23,748 nt of DNA. Origin: ASMP01 sp964617015. Lineage in GTDB: Archaea > Nanobdellota > Nanobdellia > Pacearchaeales > GW2011-AR1. The DNA lies in the NCBI GenBank assembly GCA_964617015.1, contig CAZTVG010000008.1:1-23748 (forward strand), read 5' to 3'. The notes under the pieces were generated by a model. That model made no database searches. It had not been told where the DNA came from and saw only the letters and a program-made list of their open reading frames with translations. The translations under genes and the position numbers were made by a program. Below, piece by piece: positions 7,626 through 14,066 of this stretch. Every line of letters begins with the position of its first letter. Position 1 is the first letter of the stretch.

Positions 7626-7934
7626 ATGGAATTTTGTCCGAAGTGCGGTGCTGTTCTTGTCCAAGAAAAGAAAAAAGATATTTGTCCCAGATGCAGATAT
7701 TCTGCGAAAGGGAAGGTGAAATTAAAAACTTCTGAAAAACTTGAGGAAAAGAAAAAAATTACCGTTGTTTCTGAAAAAGACAGTGAGGTTCATCCTACTG
7801 TGGAACAGACGTGCAATGAATGCGGAAATAAAAAAGCATATTTCTGGACTCTTCAGACAAGGGCATCAGATGAAGCAGAAACCAAGTTCTTCAAATGCAC
7901 GAAGTGTGATTTTACCTGGAGGGAATACAGATAA
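7626..7934 (+). CDS. tfs: Transcription factor S (TFIIS/Rpb9-like cleavage factor)
   Basis: Stimulates transcript cleavage by stalled archaeal RNA polymerase. 102 residues with two zinc ribbons: C4/C7/C20/C23 in the N-terminal Rpb9-like half and C63/C66/C91/C94 in the C-terminal TFIIS-like half. The acidic hairpin Asp82-Glu83 that reaches the polymerase active site is present (QTRASDEAET), so it should be an active cleavage factor. The C-terminus WREYR is typical. A TATA-like stretch (TTATTTAAAG, centre about 7590) lies 35 nt before the ATG, so a short leader is possible. Monocistronic between the signal peptidase gene and tRNA-Lys. Confidence 0.96.
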   Translation: MEFCPKCGAVLVQEKKKDICPRCRYSAKGKVKLKTSEKLEEKKKITVVSEKDSEVHPTVEQTCNECGNKKAYFWTLQTRASDEAETKFFKCTKCDFTWREYR

Positions 7935-7950
7935 ATTATTCTATAAACCT

Positions 7951-7958
7951 TTTTAAAT
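7951..7958 (+). promoter_or_regulatory. TATA box of tRNA-Lys
   Basis: TTTTAAAT centred about 26 nt before the first base of the tRNA, the spacing expected for an archaeal promoter that starts transcription at or next to the mature 5' end. Confidence 0.6.
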
Positions 7959-7980
7959 TAAAAACAATTAATTCGGCTAC

Positions 7981-8094
7981 GGCTCTGTAGCTCAGTCTGG
8001 TTAGAGCACTGGACTCTTATGCCCTTTAAAAAAGTTCCCGCTCAAAAAAGGCAGAGATATCCAGGTGTCGTGGGTTCAAATCCCACCAGAGCCA
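7981..8094 (+). tRNA. tRNA-Lys (anticodon CTT) with a 39-nt intron
   Basis: Full cloverleaf: acceptor GGCTCTG (7981-7987) pairs with CAGAGCC (8087-8093), D-stem GCTC/GAGC, anticodon stem CTGGA (8009-8013) with TCCAG (8060-8064), variable loop of 5 nt, T-stem GTGGG/CCCAC around TTCAAAT, discriminator A at 8094, no encoded CCA. After removal of 8020-8058 the anticodon loop reads C-T-CTT-A-A, giving anticodon CTT and a mature length of 75 nt before CCA. The intron position is the canonical 37/38. The T-rich and A-rich sequence just after the gene is a plausible terminator region. Confidence 0.96.
8020..8058 (+). other. tRNA-Lys intron, canonical bulge-helix-bulge
   Basis: The central 4-bp helix is CTCT (8014-8017) with AGAG (8053-8056). 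The 5' bulge is T-A^T, cut after A37 at 8019, and the 3' bulge is A-T^A, cut before A38 at 8059. The intron-side helix is GCC (8021-8023) with GGC (8050-8052). This is the substrate of the archaeal tRNA splicing endonuclease. The 39-nt intron has no open reading frame. Confidence 0.92.
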
Positions 8095-8102
8095 TTTTAA
8101 AA

Positions 8103-8113
8103 AAATATATATA
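8103..8113 (+). promoter_or_regulatory. TATA box of the ATP-cone gene
   Basis: AAATATATATA centred about 29 nt before the ATG at 8137; no Shine-Dalgarno site follows, so the message is probably leaderless or nearly so. Confidence 0.55.
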
Positions 8114-8136
8114 CCCCTCTTCTTTAGTTTAATTAG

Positions 8137-8406
8137 ATGGGACAAGTCATAAAAAGAAGTGGGAAAAGACAGATATTTAGTGCTGCGAAAATAAGAAGAT
8201 CTATACAAAAAACTGCAAGAAAAGCCAAACTCTCTCCAGTAAAGACAAAGCAACTGGTAAAAGAGGTGGGGGATGCCGTGATTAAGGCTTATAAAGGAAA
8301 AAGACTGGTTAAATCTACAGTTTTAAGAAGATCAATTTTAGGAAGATTAAAAAGAAAATCAAGATCTGCAGCCTCTGTCTGGCGTAGACATAAAAAGAAG
8401 AAGTAA
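8137..8406 (+). CDS. Stand-alone, highly basic ATP-cone domain protein
   Basis: 89 residues. The first 75 follow the ATP-cone pattern known from NrdR and ribonucleotide reductases: GQVIKRSGKRQIFSAAKI at the start (compare the family VxKRDG...F...KI), a helical middle (LSPVKTKQLVKEVGDAVIKAY) and a final ILGRLKRKSRSAASVW strand/helix. The Asp of KRDG is replaced by Ser. There is no zinc ribbon (as in NrdR) and no reductase domain, and the chain is strikingly basic, ending in HKKKK. It may bind nucleotide and nucleic acid; the function is unknown. It starts 43 nt after tRNA-Lys and faces a second small basic gene tail-to-tail. Confidence 0.75.
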   Translation: MGQVIKRSGKRQIFSAAKIRRSIQKTARKAKLSPVKTKQLVKEVGDAVIKAYKGKRLVKSTVLRRSILGRLKRKSRSAASVWRRHKKKK

Positions 8407-8426
8407 TTATCTTCGCTTAAAGAATT

Positions 8427-8663
8427 CTATCTCTTTTTTATCTCCTTTAGGTTTTTTGCTAAAATAGCTCTTCTTTCAAGAACTCTTGTAACTCTGATTC
8501 TCTTCCTTCCTTTACTAGTAGGGTTTGTAATAGTCTCTCCTGCTTTTGCAGAAATAATTTTGTTAAGAAGAGATGAGGGAATTTTCTGATCTTGAGGAAT
8601 TCCTAGCTGTCTATGGAGAACCCCTTTTTTCAGATGTAATTTCTGAATCCACTTAAAAGCCAT
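8427..8663 (-). CDS. Small basic protein with KWIQ motif, unknown function
   Basis: 78 residues, very Lys/Arg-rich, no membrane segment. It opens with FKWIQKLHLKKGVLHRQLG and ends in a helical basic tail (ERRAILAKNLKEIKKR). The opening resembles short basic WIQK-type proteins seen in archaeal and phage genomes, some of which are thought to associate with DNA, but I cannot assign a family with certainty. It is convergent with the ATP-cone gene (20 nt between stops). AT-rich DNA at 8670-8690 precedes the ATG. Confidence 0.65.
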   Translation of the reverse strand: MAFKWIQKLHLKKGVLHRQLGIPQDQKIPSSLLNKIISAKAGETITNPTSKGRKRIRVTRVLERRAILAKNLKEIKKR

Positions 8664-8736
8664 AAAAAATATAGGAATGGGAATATTATAAAGTTTTCTG
8701 AATTAATTTTTAGAAGTATTCAAAGTGAGTAGCTAA

Positions 8737-9210
8737 CTAGTGTTTATGTAATATTCGAAAATATCTAAAATCCCCTCTAATTTGTTCTACCTGTTCATCA
8801 GTTATGTTTGGAAAAGCCGGCATTACCCATCCATGTTCAGGACAATATTTGCCTTTAGTAACAACATCCTTTACATATTTAAAACTGCTGGCGGCAATTG
8901 CAGGACATCCTAATCCGACTGGTTTGTGTATTTTGAATCTACCTCTATAAACATCTTTATCAAAATCATAAGATTCTGGTCCTATTCCAGTTCCGACTAT
9001 TCCATGACATGAGGAACAATTCTTCTTAAAGTAATCACTTGGACCAGATGAAACCATAAGCTTAGAATCTTTTAAAGAAGTTAAAGGAGTTTTTCTCTGC
9101 ACATCTACTCTATCATTAGCATAAGCTAACAAAAATGCACCTGTTGTTAATGCCAATACAGCAGTTGTTACATAACCTTTGGATAATCTTTGCATAAGGT
9201 TTAAAGCCAT
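8737..9210 (-). CDS. Membrane-anchored or secreted mono-heme c-type cytochrome
   Basis: 157 residues. A signal peptide or anchor at about 11-31 (hydrophobic, ending LLAYA) exports the protein. The heme-binding CSSCH is at C65-C68-H69, followed by GIVGTGIGP, and Met130 in WVMPAFP is the expected axial ligand; the closing NITDEQVEQIRGDFRYF helix is typical of class I cytochromes c. So electron transfer outside the membrane is likely. The ATG at 9210 is preferred over 9234 because a TATA box lies 26 nt before it, giving a leaderless start. Two further cysteines (C102, C123) have no obvious role. No cytochrome biogenesis gene or partner oxidoreductase is visible in the window. Confidence 0.88.
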   Translation of the reverse strand: MALNLMQRLSKGYVTTAVLALTTGAFLLAYANDRVDVQRKTPLTSLKDSKLMVSSGPSDYFKKNCSSCHGIVGTGIGPESYDFDKDVYRGRFKIHKPVGLGCPAIAASSFKYVKDVVTKGKYCPEHGWVMPAFPNITDEQVEQIRGDFRYFRILHKH

Positions 9211-9232
9211 CTTAATTTCTAAGAATAAATAC

Positions 9233-9240
9233 ATTATAAA
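9233..9240 (-). promoter_or_regulatory. TATA box of the cytochrome gene
   Basis: TTTATAAT on the minus strand, centred about 26 nt before the ATG at 9210. This supports the internal start and overlaps the coding part of the longer alternative. Confidence 0.6.
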
Positions 9241-9331
9241 TTTTTCTGATTAATTTTCAAATTGTTTTCAAGAAAATGTCATACTAACAAATAAGAAAAT
9301 CAGATTCATTCGGGGCGGTAGTAATTCAGAA

Positions 9332-9598
9332 TTATCTTATGAGCTTCTGAATATTTTCAATAGCATCTGCAACATCCTTTCCCTTCTTGGTCAGTTTTAT
9401 AATTTTTATCCGCCCCTTTTTTTCAAAACTAACCAAACTCAGCACTTCAAGTATTTGCAGAATTTTTACTGCATGGCTATATGTGCAATCAACTTCCTTA
9501 GCCAGTATGCTACCGTACCTCATTCTTGTGTTCTTTTTCAAGGAAACCAGCATTAAAGCAGGCTTTCTCCTGAAAAAAATGTCAAAGTTATCTTTCAT
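9332..9598 (-). CDS. Winged-helix transcription regulator
   Basis: 88 residues, the size of a bare winged-helix domain. The recognition-helix region is CTYSHAVKILQILEVLSLV (about 38-56), followed by the wing FEKKGRIKIIKLTKKG, the usual order of MarR/ArsR-like small archaeal regulators. No ligand or metal site is evident. A TATA-like box ends about 20 nt before the ATG, and a perfect 8-bp palindrome CGTATACG (9604-9611) lies between box and start, a plausible autoregulatory operator. Divergent from the metallophosphoesterase gene. Confidence 0.85.
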   Translation of the reverse strand: MKDNFDIFFRRKPALMLVSLKKNTRMRYGSILAKEVDCTYSHAVKILQILEVLSLVSFEKKGRIKIIKLTKKGKDVADAIENIQKLIR

Positions 9599-9603
9599 TT
9601 TGA

Positions 9604-9626
9604 CGTATACGGTTTAAAGTATATAT
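9604..9626 (-). promoter_or_regulatory. Promoter with possible operator of the winged-helix gene
   Basis: On the minus strand: ATATATAC (9619-9626, centre 24 nt from the ATG), then CTTTAAACCGTATAC (9605-9619) containing the palindrome CGTATACG. A closely similar 15-mer occurs at 6387-6401 on the same strand. Location between TATA and start fits a repressor site. Confidence 0.45.
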
Positions 9627-9704
9627 CCCAAAAGTGATGTGCTTTTAAACCTTTCTAAAAACATATTTCATAATGTTTATTAATCGATATAACCAATCAA
9701 AACC

Positions 9705-10322
9705 ATGAAAAAATCAGGAAAAACAAAGATACTTGCAATAGGAGATATACACGGGGACTCTGGCCTGGTAAAAAAACTTGCTGAAAAGGCAAAAAGAGAA
9801 AAAGTTGACCTTGTGATTCTGGCAGGAGATTTAACTTTTGCAGAACAATCCACTAAGAACCTTATAGGACCTTTCCTTAAGGCGCGGAAACAAGTCCTAA
9901 TTATTCCGGGAAATCATGAGTCTGTTGCAACTATAGATTTCCTGGCTCAGGCATATCCAAATACAAAAAATATCCATGGGTATGGTTTCAGGAGAGAAGA
10001 CTTGGGAATTTTTGGAGCAGGAACAGCAAACATGGGAATTCATCAGATAGGAGATGAAAATATATTTAAGATATTAAAAAAAAGCCATGAAGAGGTTAAA
10101 GATGCAAAGAAAAAGATTATGGTAACCCACATACACCCTTTAGGAAGTAAGACAGAGATGTTTGGTTTTAGGGGTTCAAAAGCCGTGAGAAAAGCCCTAG
10201 AGAAATTTAAACCAGATATTTTAATAAATGCCCACATACACGAGGCAAGAGGCATGGAAGAAAAGATAGGAAAAACGCGTGTGATTAATGTTTCAAGAAA
10301 AGAGAAAATTTTTGAGATTTAA
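9705..10322 (+). CDS. Calcineurin-like metallophosphoesterase
   Basis: 205-residue two-metal phosphoesterase. Motifs in order: D14 and H16 (GDIHGD), D42 (GDLT), N70-H71 (GNHES), H142 (VTHIHP) and H177/H179 (NAHIHE, in place of the common GHTH). All metal ligands are therefore present. The substrate (nucleotide, phosphoprotein or nucleic acid) cannot be deduced. It lies 22 nt upstream of topA on the same strand and is probably co-transcribed with it. Confidence 0.92.
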   Translation: MKKSGKTKILAIGDIHGDSGLVKKLAEKAKREKVDLVILAGDLTFAEQSTKNLIGPFLKARKQVLIIPGNHESVATIDFLAQAYPNTKNIHGYGFRREDLGIFGAGTANMGIHQIGDENIFKILKKSHEEVKDAKKKIMVTHIHPLGSKTEMFGFRGSKAVRKALEKFKPDILINAHIHEARGMEEKIGKTRVINVSRKEKIFEI

Positions 10323-10344
10323 AATATAACATTCTCAAGGAAAA

Positions 10345-12648
10345 ATGCGAAAAAAGCCCGAAAAGACAAAAGAAGAGAGAATCGCTGAAGGATTTTTTCC
10401 TATTGGAGAAGATAATTTAAAGTATGCAGTAGAAAAAAAATATTCAAAGCCGGACAGAATTTCTCTGGAAAAAGTTGAGAAAACGAGGAAAATTCAGAAA
10501 AGAGGGAAAAAGAAAACTTCAGGGAAAAAAATCATAAGAATTTCCAAAAAAGAATACAAACCCGAGAAAATAAAGCTGAAAAAAGACGGCTACGAACTCA
10601 TTATTACGGAAAAACCCCAGGCAGCTTTAAAAATTGCTTCTGCTCTTGGAAAAGCCGTGAAAAAAAATATTCAGGGAGTTCCTTACTATGAAGTCGACAG
10701 AAAAGGGAAAAAAATTGTTGTTGCGTGTGCAGTAGGACACCTGTTCACCTTAAGTCAGAAAAATTCAGGGGGAAAAATTCCTGTCTTTGATATTGCATGG
10801 TTTCCTAACTATTTTGTCAGAAAAAAGGATTTCAGTAAAAAATACTATAATGTTCTTTCAAAGCTTATTAAGAATGCAGGGGCTCTTACAGTGGCAACTG
10901 ACTATGATATCGAGGGGGAAGTCATCGGTTTTAATGTTGTAAGATTTATTGCTGGTCAATCTGATGCCTCGAGAATGAAATTCTCCACGCTCACGGAAAA
11001 AGAGATAAATGAGTCTTATGAATCTAAATCCCCCCATCTTGACTGGGGGCAGGCTATTGCAGGTGAGACAAGGCATTATCTGGATTGGTTTTACGGAATA
11101 AATTTATCAAGAGCCTTGATGGATGCCATAAAAACAACAGGAAAATTTCGCGTAATGTCAATAGGAAGAGTCCAGGGTCCGGCCCTGAATCTGATTGCCA
11201 AAAAAGAAAAGGAAATTCAGGCTTTCAAACCAAGAAGTTACTGGCAGGTTTTTATTAAAATTGAAAACCCTGAACTTGAGCTTATTTACAATAAGGATAT
11301 TTTTAACAAATCAGAACTGAAAAACTTCCAGAACATTATTGGAAAAACAGGAAACGCAGAAACAAAAAAAACACAGCAGACTCTCTCTCCAAAACCCCCC
11401 TTTAACCTGACAAACCTGCAGATAGAAGCCTATAAATTTTACGGTATTACGCCTTCAAAAACCCTTCAGGCAGCACAGTCATTGTATCTTGCAGGACTGA
11501 TTTCATATCCAAGAACTTCCAGCCAGAAACTTCCTTATTCAATAGGTTACCTGGAAATTCTTGAAAAACTGGCCAGAAAATATGGCGTGGAAAAATTAAT
11601 TAAAAGAAAAAATCCAGTTGAAGGGAAAAAATCAGATTCTGCACACCCCTCAATTTATCCCACAGGAAACACTGAAAAGATGGAAGGAAATGAAAGAAAA
11701 ATATATGACTTGATTGTCAGAAGGTTCCTTTCTCTTTTTGCAGAAGATGCTGTCATTGAAAACAAAATTATAAAAGTGAATATTGACGGATTGATTTTTG
11801 TTAAAAAAGGTTTCTCTGTAAAGAAAAAATCATGGCTTCAGATTTATCCGACAAAAATGAAAGAAAAAGAGATTCCAGATGTTGAGGGATATGTGAAAAT
11901 CACTGACTCCAGGGAGGAAGAAAAACAAACACAGCCACCAAAAAGGTATTCTCCTGCTTCTATAGTTTCAGAACTTGAAAAAAGAAATCTCGGGACAAAG
12001 GCAACACGCGCCAGCATACTTGAAACACTGTATTACAGGGGTTATATCAGAGACCAGAGCATAAGAGCAACTCCTTTGGGAATTTCTTTAATTGAAACTC
12101 TTGAAAAATACTCTCCTGTAATAATTGATGAAACTCTTACACGTGACTTTGAAAAAGAGATTGAATCAATACAGCAGGCAAAAAGAAATCACAGGGAAAA
12201 AGAGAAAAAAATTATTGAAAAAGCAAAGAAAACAATAACTGAAATTTCAGAGCAGTTCAGAGAGCAGGAAAAGGAAATCGGGAAAGAACTTTTGAAGGCA
12301 AACATCAAGCTGAGAGAAGAGCAAAGGGAAGAAAACAAGCTCAATATGTGTCCTGTATGCAAAAAAGGAAATCTGGGTGTAATGTATTCCAAAAAAACAA
12401 GAAGATATTTTGTCGCATGTGACGAATATCCCGAATGCAAGACCACATTTTCCCTTCCAAAATACGGATTAATCAAAAAGACAGACAAAATCTGCGAATC
12501 CTGTGGTTGGCCTATGTTAATGTCAATAAGAAAAGGAAGAAGACCATGGATTTTCTGTTTTAACCCCCAATGCCCAACAAACAGGGAAAGGATTGAGGCT
12601 TATAGAAAAAGAAAACTAGAAAACCCAGAAACAAGAAAAGTTGACTAA
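10345..12648 (+). CDS. topA: DNA topoisomerase I (type IA)
   Basis: 767-residue type IA topoisomerase that relaxes negative supercoils by a 5'-phosphotyrosine intermediate. Toprim domain with E89 (ITEKP) and the acidic box D186-Y-D188-I-E190-G-E192; catalytic Tyr388 in LISYPRTSS; HPSIYPTG near 434-441 is the conserved downstream box. The C-terminus carries two four-cysteine zinc fingers (about residues 670-695 with CPVC and ECKTTF; about 713-738 with CESCGWP and CFNPQC). The N-terminus has an extra basic region of about 80 residues before the toprim domain. No helicase domain, so it is not reverse gyrase. Its stop overlaps that of nreA (convergent) by 4 nt. Confidence 0.96.
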   Translation: MRKKPEKTKEERIAEGFFPIGEDNLKYAVEKKYSKPDRISLEKVEKTRKIQKRGKKKTSGKKIIRISKKEYKPEKIKLKKDGYELIITEKPQAALKIASALGKAVKKNIQGVPYYEVDRKGKKIVVACAVGHLFTLSQKNSGGKIPVFDIAWFPNYFVRKKDFSKKYYNVLSKLIKNAGALTVATDYDIEGEVIGFNVVRFIAGQSDASRMKFSTLTEKEINESYESKSPHLDWGQAIAGETRHYLDWFYGINLSRALMDAIKTTGKFRVMSIGRVQGPALNLIAKKEKEIQAFKPRSYWQVFIKIENPELELIYNKDIFNKSELKNFQNIIGKTGNAETKKTQQTLSPKPPFNLTNLQIEAYKFYGITPSKTLQAAQSLYLAGLISYPRTSSQKLPYSIGYLEILEKLARKYGVEKLIKRKNPVEGKKSDSAHPSIYPTGNTEKMEGNERKIYDLIVRRFLSLFAEDAVIENKIIKVNIDGLIFVKKGFSVKKKSWLQIYPTKMKEKEIPDVEGYVKITDSREEEKQTQPPKRYSPASIVSELEKRNLGTKATRASILETLYYRGYIRDQSIRATPLGISLIETLEKYSPVIIDETLTRDFEKEIESIQQAKRNHREKEKKIIEKAKKTITEISEQFREQEKEIGKELLKANIKLREEQREENKLNMCPVCKKGNLGVMYSKKTRRYFVACDEYPECKTTFSLPKYGLIKKTDKICESCGWPMLMSIRKGRRPWIFCFNPQCPTNRERIEAYRKRKLENPETRKVD

Positions 12649-13850
12649 AAGAATTCGGTAAGGTGCTTTTGATTTAATGAAGCAATTAATTTACTTTTTT
12701 TGAAAACTTTAGAAGAATCAAATCCAAACTTAATCATACCAATCTTTTTTGCACTTTCTATTAATTCTTCTCTACTCTGAAAACTGAGTGACTTTTTATC
12801 TAAAGTTTTTCTGCATGCTTCGCGACAAACCCAGACCCCAAGCGCTGCCCAGTAACTCGGCAGTTCAATTCTTATTGCGAGAACAGATGCCTGTCTCTTT
12901 ATCTTATCAAGATATTCAAGAATGGGAAGTCTTGCTGCATAATATCCTCCTGCTGTATTGCGGGCATAAGATTTCCTTCCATCATAACTTTCAAAATCTG
13001 TTGCGGCTTTTACTTCATTAGATGGATTCCATGAGCTTCCAGGCAGGTAAAGCTCAAAAAGCTCATAACTAAAAATATTTGGAAAAAATCCCAGAATATA
13101 GCAGTTTCCCATAAACTCTCCGAAAAACAATTCATAATTTTCAATCCATTTGTAATCTCTGATTTTCTCCAGAAGTTTTTTTCCAAGAATGTCATCTGTT
13201 GCTGTGATGCTCCATCTTGTCGGAACAAGTTTTTTGTCTTTCTTCAGACCCAGAACACCCACACTGAGAATTTTGCTTAAGGTATATTCATCAAATTTAT
13301 TTGTATAAAGATATTCTATGCTTTCAGAAGCCTTTATTTCATCATTGATTACTTTATCAAGTCTCCTGTCAATTCTGACATTGCCTATAATTCTTGCTTT
13401 TTTTAAAGGAGCTCTCATTCCCTGGGGCAGGACAACCCTGTCTTTTTTTACACCCAAACCAATTTTTCTTTTCAGCTCAATTTCAATATCCACCGGCTTT
13501 GAAGCCATGGCAAGCTCCTGAGCTATCTTCACGAATTTATTCGCATTAGAACGTGAATCTGTAACCTTTGACTGAAATCTTGAATTAAGGAGGTTCTCCC
13601 TTAAACCCACCACGTCTTTTATTCCAAAATTGTGTTTTGCCCAGTATCTTGCATCGTCGTAAACCCAGGCATTCTCATCTCTCTCAAGAGGGCTCAGAAT
13701 TCCCACGTTCACAAGAGGGTATTTCAGTTTAGAACCTATGAAAACACTTGGCGGGGAATTTGTATCCAGCTCAGAGATTTTGTCCAGAGATTTATATTTA
13801 AAACCAAGTTCTGAAATCTTTTTTATTATCTCAAATTTAATATCTTCCAT
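12645..13850 (-). CDS. nreA: NreA-family archaeal DNA repair protein with C-terminal PIP box
   Basis: 401 residues of the archaeal Nre family, seen in LVNVGILSP near the N-terminus, RWSITATDD in the middle and LPGSSWNPSNE later. The last residues, QKHLTEFF, form a perfect PCNA-interacting (PIP) box (Q-x-x-L-x-x-F-F) at the extreme C-terminus, as known for characterised family members, so the protein should act at the sliding clamp. The cysteine-rich N-terminal finger found in some relatives is absent. Start: the ATG at 13850 is preferred, with AGGAG 10 nt upstream and coupling to an upstream reading frame by TAATG; an in-frame ATG at 13895 (416 residues) has AGGAGG only 3 nt away. The choice is not certain. 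Confidence 0.9.
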   Translation of the reverse strand: MEDIKFEIIKKISELGFKYKSLDKISELDTNSPPSVFIGSKLKYPLVNVGILSPLERDENAWVYDDARYWAKHNFGIKDVVGLRENLLNSRFQSKVTDSRSNANKFVKIAQELAMASKPVDIEIELKRKIGLGVKKDRVVLPQGMRAPLKKARIIGNVRIDRRLDKVINDEIKASESIEYLYTNKFDEYTLSKILSVGVLGLKKDKKLVPTRWSITATDDILGKKLLEKIRDYKWIENYELFFGEFMGNCYILGFFPNIFSYELFELYLPGSSWNPSNEVKAATDFESYDGRKSYARNTAGGYYAARLPILEYLDKIKRQASVLAIRIELPSYWAALGVWVCREACRKTLDKKSLSFQSREELIESAKKIGMIKFGFDSSKVFKKSKLIASLNQKHLTEFF

Positions 13851-13909
13851 TAGGCTTTTTCTCCTGAAAAAGACTTTTTTTCTTCCATTAGACATTTTCC
13901 TCCTGAAAA
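13843..13909 (-). repeat. Imperfect tandem duplication of the nreA initiation region
   Basis: Two copies of a 28-29 nt segment (13881-13909 and 13843-13870), period about 38 nt. On the minus strand both read TTTTCAGGAG, then an A-rich linker, then CTAATGGAAGA. Each copy contains a Shine-Dalgarno site and an ATG; they differ by a few bases and one indel. Confidence 0.75.
13850..13888 (-). CDS. Possible 12-codon upstream ORF coupled to nreA
   Basis: Starting at the ATG of the upstream copy of the duplication, the frame reads MEEKKSFSGEKA and stops at a TAA that shares one base with the nreA ATG (TAATG). The ATG has AGGAGG 10 nt upstream. Such an arrangement would couple nreA translation to this short frame. 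No family support is possible at this length. Confidence 0.35.
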   Translation of the reverse strand: MEEKKSFSGEKA

Positions 13910-13940
13910 TTGATTTGACGAAATTTGTAGAATTTCAGTC
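13899..13940 (-). promoter_or_regulatory. nreA 5' leader element: hairpin, 12-nt spacer, AGGAGG
   Basis: Minus strand, 5' to 3': GAC (13940-13938), unpaired T, GAAATT, loop CTACA, AATTTC, GTC (13919-13917), spacer AAATCAATTTTC, AGGAGG (13904-13899). A TATA-like stretch at about 13964-13971 would start transcription at or near the GAC. The same layout occurs before scpB (18542-18585). Confidence 0.6.
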
Positions 13941-14066
13941 TAATTATAAAAGAACAGGAAGTTTATATTTTTTAAGAACTACCTAAAAGTATTTCCTATT
14001 TGGAATAAAAAATATTAAATGCTAAATCCACCCTCTACTTTGGCCACGCCTGAACGAATTTTTTCT

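Noticed and set aside
8026..8253. Minus-strand reading frame of 75 codons
   Set aside because: It runs antisense through the 3' half of tRNA-Lys and the ATP-cone gene; the peptide with WWDLNPRH is a typical false translation of a tRNA complement.
9235..9331. Inverted repeat TCTGATT/AATCAGA around 9245 and 9300
   Set aside because: Only 7 bp in AT-rich DNA with a loop of about 45 nt; expected by chance.
9705..12648. Reverse gyrase
   Set aside because: Only the topoisomerase IA part is present; there is no N-terminal helicase domain upstream.
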